DNA of 64,000 bases from Platerodrilus igneus. Its lineage: Eukaryota; Arthropoda; Insecta; Coleoptera; Lycidae. Under the pieces are notes generated by a model, which worked only from the letters and a program-made list of their open reading frames with translations, was not told the origin of the DNA and ran no database searches. Shown here one piece after another: positions 34,224-44,612 of this stretch; position 1 is the stretch's first letter, and every line of letters begins with the position of its first letter. The DNA is taken from the NCBI GenBank assembly GCA_036346225.1, contig JARFIW010000942.1, positions 2,377,001 to 2,441,000 on the forward strand, read 5' to 3'. A program made the translations under genes and the position numbers.

Positions 34224-34249
34224 CCTATCTCTCCTATTTTTTTTACCGT

Positions 34250-35852
34250 TTACGACATATTTCTTTCTTCCCCCACCATTTTTAGTACCTCTTCGTTCTT
34301 AACTTTGTCTGTCCACGATATCATCATCATACGTCTGTAGCACCACATTTCAAAGGCTTCTGCCTTTTTCTTGTCCGCTTCTCCTACTGTCCAGGCTTCA
34401 CAGCCGCACAGTGCTGTGCTCCACACATATGTTTTAATCAATCTTTTCCTTGTTTCTATGTTTGTGCTCTTTGAGCACAGTAGTTGCTTTTTCTTGTTGA
34501 ATGTAGCACGACCTTGTGCTAATCTTTGTTTATATCTTTTGTGCTTTTTCCATCTTGCGTTATTTGGCTTCCTAGATAGCAGAAATCCTTAACCTCTTGT
34601 AAGTTCGTGTTACATACTTGTATTCTTGTTTTTAATTTATTTCCCCCACCTTTGCATACTAGAACTTTAGTTTTAGTTGTTAATTTTCATACCGTATCTC
34701 TCTGTTAGAACCGTTTCCATTTCATTAAGAGCAACTTCTAACTCTTTCTTGCTAATACCGTTATATCATCTGCAAATCTAAGCATATCAATTTTTTGTCC
34801 CTGCATAGTAATTCCAAATGTCTTCCTGCATTTGACGGTATTCATTGCCTCTTCTATGTACAAGTTAAAAATCAATGGGGATAGGGCACATCCCTGTCTC
34901 ACCCCTTTCCTAATGTTTACTTCTCTACGTTTCTGCTCTAATTCTATTACTGCTGCTTGCTCTTTGTATAAGCTTTGTACTATTCGTCTATCCCTATAAC
35001 TCATTCCAAACTTTTTGAGTATTTCAAACATTTTTTTCCATTTTACATTGTCGAATACTTTTTCCAGATCTACAAACCCTATACACACGCTTTCCTCTTT
35101 TTCTATTGTGTTCTCCATTATCACTCTCAGAGCTAAAATAGCCTACCGTGTTGCCCTGTTTCGCCTAAACCCAAATTGGTCTTCTCCTAGTATTTCTTCC
35201 GCCCGTTTTTCCATTCGTCTTTGCACAATTCTAGTTAATATTTTTGACCCGTGTTCTGTCAAACTTATTGTTCGAAAATTTTCACATCTATCCGCGCCTT
35301 TCTTTTTTGGTATAGTTACTATGATGCTACGTTTGAAATCTTTGGGTATCTCGTCTGTCTCATACATATAGCTTACAAGTTGGAAGAGACGTTCTGTTAC
35401 TGCTTGTCCAGCGGCTTTTAGAGTTTCTGCTTGCACCTTATCTTTACCCGGCGCCTTACCGTTTTTAAAATTCTTTAATGCTAATTCAAACTCATCTCTA
35501 AGTATAGGATATCCCAAGTCATCATTTTCAATGTCTGATTCCTGTTCTAATGCAGTTAGTTTCTCTCCTGCATATAAATTCCCTATATATTCTTGCCATC
35601 TACCCACTTTCTCTACGTTTTCTATGATTTTATGGCTTTGTATCTCTGTTTTCCCGTTTCGTCTGATTTATTTTTGTATTTTCGTCTTTCTTCTATTAAA
35701 TTTAGGATATCCTTTGTTATCCATGGTTTCTTATTTTCTTTTTGTGTATACCCCAGAATATCTCTGACCGCCATGTCTAAGCTGGATTTAATGTTATTCC
35801 ATTCTGTTTCTACTTCCATAGTATCAAAAATTTTCCCAATATCCTTCGGCAA
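34250..35852 (-). pseudogene. RTE-like LINE reverse transcriptase, frameshifted
   Basis: Pieces in order: linker 35852-35622; 35607-35143 with GKAPGKDKVQAETLK, IVTIPKKKGADRCENFR and FGFRRNRATR; 35124-34738 with GFVDLEKVFDNV, GVRQGCALSPLIFNLY and LRFADDITVLA (catalytic Asp pair intact); 34441-34250 with TALCGCEAWTV, part of the thumb. Three or four frame changes and at least one stop separate them. All main RT motifs survive, which points to moderate age. Confidence 0.85.
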
Positions 35853-35936
35853 TTCATTTGACTTTTTTTCAAATCTTTTGTGGATATCTTTAGCTTTTAG
35901 CTTCTCAAAGTCAGTGTTTTTTTCGGTTCCTCTTTT

Positions 35937-36977
35937 TCAGATTTTTAAATGTAAGTTCAGCCCCATAATTACGATGTTGTGGTCAGTGTCTATATCTGCT
36001 TCTGGGTAGCTTCTACAGTCTTTTACTTGATTCCTAAACCGTTGTCTAGCAAAAATGTAATCTATTTGATATCTTCCTATATCTCCTGGCATCTTCCACG
36101 TATATCGTCTTCTATCATGATGTTGAAATAATGTGTTTGTGATGATTAAATTGTTCTTGTCGCCAAATTCTACCAGCCTATTTCCTCTGTCATTTCTAGT
36201 ACCTAAACCAAATAAACCTACTATCGCTCCTTCCCTACCCTCACCTACAACTGCATTAAAATCCCCTATAATTATTAAATTTTCATGTCCTTTTACGTAT
36301 CTTAGTATGTCTTTGATATCTTTGTATATCGCCTCTACTTCTTCCTCACTGTAGCTAGAGGTGGGCATGTTTCTCGTGCGTAAACCAAATAAACCTACTA
36401 CCGCTCCTTCCCTACCCTCACCCACCACGGCATTAAAATTCACCGTAATTATTAAATTTTCATGTCCTTTTACGTATCTTAATATGTTATCGATATCTTC
36501 GTAGATCGCTTCTACCTCTTCGTCACTGTAGTTAGAGGTGGGCATGTATACTTGTATTATTATTGTGTCTACCGGTTTAGATTCTAATCTAACCATGAGT
36601 ACTCTTTCGCTCTTTTGTAAGTAATTTTCTACACAGTATCCTATCTTTTTCCGCATAACTATCCCCACACCCAAATTTCCTTCTTCGGCTCCTGTATGAA
36701 TTACCCTGAAGTCTCCACTCCAAAAATCCCCCGCCTCTGGCCACCGAACTTCGCTGATCCCTACTATGTCTAGTGATAACCTATTCATTTCGATTTTTAG
36801 GTTCTCTAGCTTACCTACTTGCTTCATACTTCTAACATTCCACGCTCCGACTCGCAGAGTGTTTCCGACTTTTATTTTTAACTTTCCGAACGCATCCTCC
36901 GAAGTAGTCCCCTCCCGGAGATCCGAATGAAGGACTATTTTAACTCCAGAATTTGTTACCCCAGAGAATGCCATCAT
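35937..36977 (-). pseudogene. RTE-like LINE endonuclease with internal tandem duplication
   Basis: A 346-codon open frame of an APE-like endonuclease. It carries WNVRSM (Asn), ISEVRW (Glu), GDFNAVVGEG (Asp/Asn) and DTDHNIV (Asp-His). A 59-residue segment containing the DFNA motif occurs twice in a row (36545-36369 and 36368-36192). The first copy has changed GDFNA to VNFNA, while the second keeps it. The frame stays open across the 177-bp duplication, but the extra segment sits within the catalytic core and probably disrupts the fold. The first Met at 36977 has ordinary upstream leader sequence. Confidence 0.85.
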
Positions 36978-37300
36978 GTTTGTTACAATTTAAGTACGTT
37001 GTGTACTTGGGAGATAATGTGGTGGTTTCCCGTTGCCTTCCACATTGCGGTAGTGTGTCTTAGACTGCCATATCGACCTCTATGGTCTCTGCCAATCTAA
37101 GTACCAAAAAGAGCCGCTGCCCTCTTTCGGGGACCTGTCTTAGTCTGGTTCCTTACTAACGACCCTACTACTTTGGTTGGACCTGTAGTTTGGCTCTTTA
37201 GCTCATTAGAATACGCAAGCCATTTCACCTGTTCTAGTAATTTAGAACTTCTGCAAGGTGCAGGTCCATTCGAAATGGATTAATAAATTATACGACCTAT

Positions 37301-38157
37301 AATACTTTAACGTTCAATATTTATTAGTTAATAGCGCACTACTCGGGGTGCGTCATGATGCTTCAAATTGTCCGATGGTGCTTCGCTTGAAGAACGATAT
37401 CACCCGTGTTATCGTTCGAGTGGGAGGCGCCTGAAAGCATGTAGGCTTGGCTTGATTATTTGTTTAATAAGTATAAGCAAAAAAAATAATTATGAGTTCA
37501 TAAATACATGAAAATAAAAGTGAAATCGTTAAAATTGAATGATTTTTAATTGTTGAAATAGCTGGCAAATCTTCGGTAATCTTCGGAAAGATTTCGTATT
37601 TTACTTTTGGCACAACGTTAAGTTACAAAGAGTTATGATTTGAAATTAAAAACTACTCATTTACAATATTTACAAGTATAAAGGGTTCAGAAGTCTTCAG
37701 TTGTCTTCGGAACTCCTCGGAAGGCTTCGGAACTGATTTGTGAGGTTCAGTAAGAACTTGGACGGTGATGATTAGAAAATATTTACAGGTTTGGGAGACC
37801 CAGACGTCTTCGGTGATCTTCGGTATTCTTCGGCAGACGTCGTGGAGGTGGTGCCTTAGGCCTCGTTGAGTACGTCTCAGTTAAACTCTACGGGGTGTTG
37901 TCTCGGAGGTAGACTTGACAGATGCAGCCGACGACATCGCAATAATTCACTTCGCGGGACGCACTTGCGGTAAAAGTGGTTTGTATATGTTTTTTCGGCG
38001 ATGGTGGCAGAGGCGACAGAAGCCTTGGGTGCGGTTGGATTGAACGGATCGCACGTCGAAGGGCGTTCTGTGCTTGCTTCCGGTTTGCCTGATGTATGGA
38101 ACGAATCTTACCAACCATAAGTAGATTATATAACTATTCACAATGAATTATAATAAC
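37301..38157. other. Non-coding stretch with CTTCGG clusters
   Basis: CTTCGG occurs repeatedly in three clusters near 37570, 37700-37730 and 37805-37840. No ORF of known family; frames at 37888-38141 overlap each other and are rejected. Confidence 0.5.
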
Positions 38158-38310
38158 GTGCCCCAGGTACGGCGGCGGAAGCGCCACTGTCGGAGATTAC
38201 GCAGGCTTTGGAAAGCACTGCGTGTCGAAGTATAGCAGGCTATGGAGAGCGCTGTTCGTTGAAGGTTTTGCAGACTATGGGGAGCACTGCAAGAGGCTAT
38301 GGTAAGCACT
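38158..38310 (+). repeat. Tandem repeat, about 43-bp unit, four copies
   Basis: Units carry GCAGGCTTTGGAAAGCACTG, GCAGGCTATGGAGAGCGCTG, GCAGACTATGGGGAGCACTG and AGAGGCTATGGTAAGCACT with variable spacers. Confidence 0.7.
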
Positions 38311-38639
38311 AACGGATATCTTCCGGAGAATTTGAAATTATATTTATACACTTGCATTTTCTATTCTTCTTGTGTTGAAAAACGTTAATGATGTCTTTAA
38401 CCAATGGAATTGTGTATTTCGAGTTTTGAATGTAAAAGAATCTCCAATTTTAGTGTGTCCAATGAACGTGCAGGTTTATGGGTACCACAAAAGTGAGTTG
38501 GTTTGTTCTATTTCCAGCTCATGTACTTTGATATAGTCAACTGCAAATCCCCAGTCTGTTCTGTGCTTAGCTCGCGTGCGGTGATATAGTCAACACCCGC
38601 AGCATCGATTATAGTTAGTGAAGATAACGAACACATCCG

Positions 38640-39130
38640 GACGCAGAGGATAAAATTCGCGCAATTAAATCTCGGGAAGGGTAAACAAGCAATAAGTAAT
38701 TTTTATAGTGCACTCTACTATAATAAAATAGATGTAGGGTTAATACATGAACCATTTACACGGTTCTAAAGTTAACGGGTTCGGTATGGGCGTACGGTAT
38801 TTCAATCGATAGAAATCCGACCGCGGAACGGGATTATCACTGGAACCGGGAGTATTGATTGCGGATCTGTCCAACGAACACCTGACTACTGTGGAAATCT
38901 AAAGCAAAAATGGAACCACATCTTACTACATCATAAGCGTCTACTTTCCACGAGTGGATCCCGAGACAAGGAAGCCGGTACATAGCTTAAGCACGTATTT
39001 AAAAAAATCGGCAGGCACAAGAAGATAATAACCTACCGCGAGTTCAACGCGAAATCTCCAGCAGGAAGCAGACCCCATTGAAGACGAACGAAGGGCGAAA
39101 TCGTGGACCTATGGGTTTGACATCGCTAGT
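38640..39130 (+). pseudogene. R1-type LINE endonuclease fragment
   Basis: On the plus strand, IKFAQLNLGKGKQAISNF followed by DVGLIHEPF is the N-terminal motif pair (Asn, Glu) of R1-clade endonucleases. Later, in shifted frames, ISVYFPRVDPE and KKIITYREFNAKS follow (the usual GDFNA position reads REFNA). Stops and frame changes break it. The fragment ends at 39130, where copy A4 of the TA-bounded family begins. Confidence 0.75.
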
Positions 39131-39431
39131 GTCAACACTGATTTTCAACAAAATAAAAAAATTTCTAAAAATATTCCTACCCTGTTGATTTCCTGCTTTA
39201 AGAATCTTCAGCAGCGTCCCTGGCTAGCTCAGCTGTGCCTCTTTTCGGATACCTAAATTATAAAACCATTCTTCCTTCCCACTCGCACACCATTCAATAA
39301 AATCACCAAATAATACAACAATCATATCAGCTTTATTTACCGCTATTTACAAACAAATTATTCACAGGTATAAACAGTTTGGTAGACTAATTACAACTCA
39401 ATAAGTGATATGTTTTAAAGTCCTTGTTTTA
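39131..39431 (-). repeat. TA-bounded element family, fragment A4
   Basis: Carries CTGGCTAGCTCAGCTG (39224) and the following GGATACCTAAATTATA through ACAATCATATCAGC, matching A3 at 26950-27070. No TA tract or other blocks are present, so it is a truncated piece. Confidence 0.7.
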
Positions 39432-39439
39432 AATTAGTA

Positions 39440-40170
39440 TTATTTTTGCCTCTCCAGGTCATGCAGTAAAGGCTCCATTATTGCATTGAAAAGGAATGGT
39501 AAAAGATGTCCGTCTTGCTTGACACCCCTCTGGAGAACGAGATCGATCTTCTGATCCCGGATATTAATTTCGTTGTGCACATCACTATACTCGTCTTCCA
39601 CCATGCCTATCACCTGCTGTGGAAGACCCTTCGCCTGCAATGCAGCCCCAATTGCCGAATGGGGAAACGAATCGAAAGCTTTGCTAATGTCAATCTGCAC
39701 TGCAACCACGCCAGTGCCATTTTGTTTTGAGTGCCGCAGAAACTTATTTAAGATTTACACATTATTGAAGCACCTCAACTCTGAAACGAAGTCTTTTTGC
39801 CGGAGCGTGAACTGTACATGCTGCCTAGGCTTGGAGTCTATTAAACTCTAATATAAACGAGTCAGGATGAAGCTGATGGTAAGGGGTTGATAGTTCTCGG
39901 CCCTCCTATTGTCCTTACCCTCCTTGGGAATTAGCAATATCCTGTTCATGCTTCATGATGTTAGTTGTCTTCTCGTCAACATGAAGATGTTGAACAGGAG
40001 ATGGAAGACTTCTTGCCAGCCTGTGCTCCTAACGTGCTTCACCAAAACATCAATAGAGCCAACGGCTGTGGACTGTTTAGTGCGGGCTAATCGCTTCGCG
40101 ATTTCCACGCTTGTAGTGGGAGTAAGTACCTCAGCGACTGCTTTTGGTCCTACTCCCTAGCCCGTCTCGG
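39440..40170 (-). pseudogene. R2-like LINE reverse transcriptase, N-terminal part
   Basis: Pieces in order: ILLIPKEGKDNRRAENYQP (about 39950), PRQHVQFTLRQKDF (about 39820), and an 89-codon frame (39709-39440) with VAVQIDISKAFDSFPHSA and LVLQRGVKQDGHLLPFLFNA. The first catalytic Asp (DISKAFD) is present. Several stops and frame changes precede the last frame. The YADD motif would lie beyond 39440 and is lost. Confidence 0.8.
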
Positions 40171-40216
40171 ATATCTGTACTTTCGGCTTGTGCCTCCATA
40201 ATGTATTGTACAGATT

Positions 40217-40748
40217 CTATATGTATTTAGGGTTCAACTTGTCTAAGCCGCAGCCCAGTTCAAGCCAGTCCACATTATCCCTGACCATCTTCGCTACCTG
40301 ACCTGGATTTTTCTTGAAGAGGTCCTGAGTTCGAGCGCATAGGTCCTTCCTGCCTCTGCACACCCGTTTGGCCTTTTCTCGACAACGGCGGACATTTCTC
40401 TGCTCCTCTCCGGTTTCTAGGAGGGCAGTGGCTTGTGCGTACAGGTAGTCCACGAGATCTTGGGGATTTGTATGTCGCTGGGCTGAAGACGTTGAGGGAT
40501 GAGTTTGTTCCCACACTGAGACCTCTTCTCCAGTGGTGTCGGGGACCGGCGGATTCTCGGGGGGGAGGCAAACTCTCCGGCAGACTCCGTCTCTTGGGAC
40601 GAGCCGAACTTGTGTAATCTGTTTCAGCTAGCGTTAGCTCTGGCTCTAATACACAATGAGCTGCCTGCCGTATCTCACGCATTCTGAATTCAGCCATCTT
40701 CTTCGCGAGAAACTTTTCACTTGCGTGAGATATCTCCATCTTCAGCAT
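40217..40748 (-). pseudogene. R2-like LINE linker region
   Basis: Two overlapping frames (40748-40275 and 40516-40217) of Arg/Pro/Ser-rich sequence between zinc fingers and RT. Motifs such as CREKAKRVCRGRKDLCARTQ are not diagnostic. It is kept as coding because it joins two recognisable parts of one element on the same strand. Confidence 0.55.
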
Positions 40749-41167
40749 GAGCTCGACCTCCTCATCGCTGAAGACGGTACCCCTCCCCCCCGGCGTGCTC
40801 GGGGTTTTTCCTCTGTGACGGCTCTCTCCACGTTTCTTTCTGCTGGTTGAGCCGTCCTCATGTGGATATTCACTCCGGTCTTATTTTTATACCTCTTCCC
40901 GCAGAGGCTACATGTATCCTCTGGGTGCTCTTCGGGAAAAGGTTTCGCACCGCCTTTGCACTTTGGCATGTGACACCTCATACCATGTAAGGATCTGTTA
41001 GTAGCTTTGCACGCTGCGCATCTATATATTATACTTTGAATTTTATGTTCTTTTAAGAGCTGCGTTATCTCGTCTTCAATGCTTAGTGCCCCGTTGCCCT
41101 TTCCTGCCGGGAGACATATACGGCAGAATCGAACCGCGAAGTGCAACGTCATCTCATACGGAGCCAT
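40742..41167 (-). pseudogene. R2-like LINE N-terminal zinc fingers
   Basis: The 141-codon frame holds two Cys/His fingers: YRCAACKATNRSLHGMRCH followed by PKC (C2HC), and CSLCGKRYKNKTGVNIHMRT, in which the second His expected about five residues after the first is not present (RTAQ rather than a typical RTAH). R2-clade LINEs use such fingers to bind target DNA. The Met at 41167 is near the start of homology. Sequence 41168-41340 upstream may be leader. Confidence 0.75.
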
Positions 41168-41359
41168 CTCATCATCCGTACTCGTTAACCGTATTCTCGC
41201 CAGTCTGAGGCATCTCCACTACTGCTGCTAGCGATTGAAAATACCCCGGGATGTGTTGCTAGCTCCTCCCGGTACTTCCCCTGTGTATTTTTTGCTACCA
41301 GCCGCCAGTTATTCTACTGGGGTTGGCCCTTACTCTCAGGTGGAGCGATGGTCTGCTCC

Positions 41360-41655
41360 GGACCTAGTACACGTACGCCAACCTGGTGGTCGGTCGGCGC
41401 TTGGAGGTTGAGTTCAAATCCTAACACGGTCCGCTTGAAACAAGTTATGCGAACATTTTTCACAAAAATACGCTCCCGTTGAGATGAGAGGTAAAATGGA
41501 GGTCCCGTTTGTGGATGTTGTCACGCACGCTAAAGATCCCTACCCTGCTTGCAGCAGCAAGGGTTCGACAAAATTCAAAATTTCCAAGTAAAAAAACTCT
41601 CTTCCTATCCAATGTAGTACCTTCGGGTGGATCATTGGAAAAATCAAATGTAAGG
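41360..41655 (+). mobile_element. tRNA-derived SINE, diverged copy in opposite orientation
   Basis: The plus strand shows a B-box-like GAGTTCAAATCC, then CACGGTCCGCTTGAAA and the same body as the SINE at 9309-9605, ending near AATCAAATGTAA. The tRNA-like head before the B box differs from the other copies, so the 5' boundary is approximate. No target-site duplication was found. Confidence 0.75.
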
Positions 41656-44149
41656 TACTAAAATGGCGACCAACGTGCCAGCAGTGACATATTGACTAAG
41701 AAATTGGGCATACATTGATTTAGTGAAAACTTTTACTGAGCTTAGGAAGAATTTTTTTCGCTATGGTTTAACAATAATTTTAGAAAATTGAACAAACATT
41801 TATAAAGAACTACCAGAAAATGTTTCATAATAACCATCGATTTTTATAACACATTCATCGTAATTATATTCTACGCCATGCTTTATAAAAGGGCTTTCTG
41901 AAACATAATACGCATTACCTGAGGTATTAAAACCCAGCGAGAAACGCCTGTCCTTTTAACTAAAATTTTAAACGACCTCTGTTATGATAAGAAAATACAA
42001 AGTAATTATGAAAAATAACCAGGGGCCATATTTAATCAGACGCATTTACAATTAAGAAGTTCCCTGAATTATCTCATAAATATTTCAGGAAGAACAGCCT
42101 TTGATCAGGGAGGACAATGTAATAAGGAGATCCGTCGTTTGTTTGCATCAACTTTTTGAATTTCCCTTTTAGCTTTATTTATGCAAATTTTTAACTACTC
42201 ACTTATGTTCATTAATATTCATGAGGGAGAAGTATTTGAAATAATATTAAACTTTATGTTGTACTTTTTCTGGGTGTTTTAAATTCATACTTTTTGCTAG
42301 GTTCAACTGCGTAATGAAGTCAACAGACCAAAAGAGAATAATGCATTAGTATATAGCTTTGCTGCTTTAAAAAATAATTTTATACGTATGTTGCTTGATA
42401 TATTTTTGCGATACGGCAATCAAATATTATATTTAAAATATTTTGTCACATTTCTGATATTTCCTGTGTTTTGTTTACTCCTAAAATTTTAGCTTGAACA
42501 AAAAACAGATTTTAATCGTGAAATGACTTGCGACGTAGTTTATTAGCACAAAAGTAATCGTTCAACTTACTTCACTTTTTGCGAATAAACTACACACGTA
42601 ACCACTGTATTTTCGCTTTACTGGTTGAGTAGTTCAAAATTAACTACTGTACGAAAACACATCGCAGTTGTGCGTAAACTAATAAAGAAAGACTGGTCAT
42701 GGCACATTATAAGATTCTGGGATTCTTTTGAGGCAAGGATTCTGTATGAACATTTGGCCGCGTATTAGACCTAGAATATTTTGGTAATCGCTTAAAGAAT
42801 TCTGTGTGGATTGGTACAAAAAGATGTTAAAAATATTGATTACGAGGCGTCGCTTAATCTACCATTGACTAGAAAAATACACCTGAACGTAAACGAGGGA
42901 TCTGTACACGAAGGCTCATTTGTAGCCATTCTGTGGCGTAACATCTTTAGATGAACTTGATTGACAGTTTACAAGATGCTGTATTTCATTTTTATTAAGC
43001 TTACAATAGGAACCTTCTAGATGTTACTTGCTTAATTTCAGTACGCTGTAGAATACTCTAGAATTATTGATTATGTGCATAAGTTGCCGGTCACGCCGAT
43101 TTGAGTTCAGTTCTAATCCAGGCTCTGATTATAATACTACGTTTTTATTTGTGTCTTGATCAATTAAGTCGCGATATAAAATAAATTAGTGAAAAAGCGT
43201 TAAAATAAATTGGTGTATGTGATATAAATTCTTTAGTGATCGATATAAATTAACAAATTAGTACTTCGAAGGTTAATCAGAATTGCATCGTATAGAAATT
43301 AAGAAGATAGCATTGTAGCTTTTAAGAAGTTAGTATTTGTACTGTTAGCTACCAGCTGGAAATATGTTGAGAATGCTTTAGAATTTCACTGTAGCTACGC
43401 GTAGTTGAAAAGATTTTAGCAATCAGTTGATAATAAAAGACTTGTTATTGCAAAAAAACTTTTCCTTACAATATTCAAAGGGGTGAGTTTAAAGAGGTGT
43501 TACCATAGTGACAGATAACGAATCTTATATTTATTGGTATGGAATCGATGTTAAATGCGTCAGCTTATTTGGACCTTACAAGCGCGACAGACGTTTGAGG
43601 TCGAAACACTTAAAAGAAAATGGACAAGAAAATTGGATGTGGCAACTGTAACGAATTCCCTGTTTTGATTTGTTTTGTCGTGTGTCTATCAGAATAAAAA
43701 AAAGGAAAATAGGACGAAATATCGTCTCCTCCACTGATACGGTTAAAATGAGCGGTACGTTATAAATAGATTTATCTTGAAGGAACGGGAACCCCGTAGC
43801 AATTTAAGTGTACACTGGCTAGCAACAATGGTGTGAAAGTGGCTCTATATGGAAGAAATAATAAAAGTAGTAAAAATAAAATACATTTGATATAGATGAA
43901 ACATGATACAATATTTACTTACCCTGAAAGGCTTTTTCTTCAGTCATAATTAAAAAATCCCAAACTATCTTGTCACAGCAATCCTGTCAATATTTTTCCT
44001 ACACGGAAGACGATTATTCCAAATTGGTCTACTTTGCTATTGAATTCTTAAATTTATCACTGGGGTAAGTGACATGTGCATGCTATATCAGTAGGGTAAG
44101 AACAGGCATCTTAGACCCACATCTATCACTTTTTACACCCAACCACTTC
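41656..44149. other. No gene recognised
   Basis: AT-rich. The part 42960-43460 has several GATATAAA boxes and ends with TAATAAAAGACTTGTTATTGC-like polyadenylation sequence, in the style of the possible LTR fragment at 21840-22430. The rest holds nothing I can name. Confidence 0.35.
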
Positions 44150-44239
44150 CCCTAGCGTCACATAGCCACGCCCAGCTTCACAACTGACGTCACGCAGCCA
44201 CCCCACCCCTCCACTGTCGTCACACGACTGTGCACCTCT

Positions 44240-44355
44240 ATTAACACTAATCACTTTCTTAACGGGAAAACCCATTAACACAAATCGCCTTTTAATGGGT
44301 AAACTGATTAACACTAATAACTTTTTAATGGGAAAACTCATTAACGATAATACCA
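44240..44355 (+). repeat. Minisatellite, 33-bp unit, about 3.5 copies
   Basis: Units ATTAACACTAATCAC plus TTTTTAATGGGAAAAC with few changes. Because 33 is divisible by three, the minus-strand frame shows a repeated peptide (FPIKKLLVLIS-like), which is not taken as a gene. Confidence 0.8.
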
Positions 44356-44524
44356 TTTTTCTTATGTCACATCTGTCATCCGCAATCTTTTATTATGTCA
44401 TCCGCCATATTTGCTTACGTCAATCCGCCATTTCTTTGACCACTTTGTACATATATGGTATACTTCCATTGCTCTATCCTGTGTATACATTTTATCACAT
44501 GTTCTTAGAGAAAAAAGTTTTTTT

Positions 44525-44612
44525 TCGTACCAGAGAATCGAACCCGGCCTCCTTCCTAAGAAGCCAAGCCTCTAGCCACTTGACTAGCAAGTTAGTTGAA
44601 ATCAATGTCTGT
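44525..44612 (-). mobile_element. Short tRNA-like sequence, probable SINE or tRNA pseudogene
   Basis: The minus strand has an A-box-like TTGCTAGTCAAGTGGC, about 45 bases later a B-box GGGTTCGATTCTC, and then A8. It differs from the other SINEs of the window. No cloverleaf with proper acceptor pairing could be drawn by eye, so a functional tRNA is unlikely. Confidence 0.5.

Larger units (their letters stand above)
33990..37300 (-). mobile_element. RTE-like (APE-type) LINE, nearly full length
   Basis: Minus-strand LINE with one long ORF now in pieces: endonuclease (36977-35937), linker and RT (35852-34738), thumb (34441-34250) and C-terminal end (34223-34014). Upstream lies a G/T-rich leader with GGTGGTTTCCCGTTGCC (37020-37300). 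The endonuclease style (VGAWNVRSM, ISEVRW) and RT (GVRQGCALSP) resemble RTE/BovB-type elements and the cellular proteins derived from them. Assignment to RTE rather than a neighbouring clade is by recognition only. Confidence 0.75.
39432..41167 (-). mobile_element. R2-like LINE, 5' two-thirds
   Basis: Minus-strand element reading N-terminal zinc fingers (41167-40742), a Gly/Arg-rich linker (40748-40217) and part of a reverse transcriptase (about 40170-39440). It stops in the RT, right after the FLFNA motif, where fragment A4 begins, so the catalytic Asp pair and the C-terminal endonuclease are missing. Fingers plus RT motifs suggest the R2/restriction-like-endonuclease group. R2 proper lives in 28S rDNA; no rDNA is seen here. 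Confidence 0.75.

Noticed and set aside
44126..44356. ORF with an 11-residue repeated peptide
   Set aside because: By-product of the 33-bp minisatellite.
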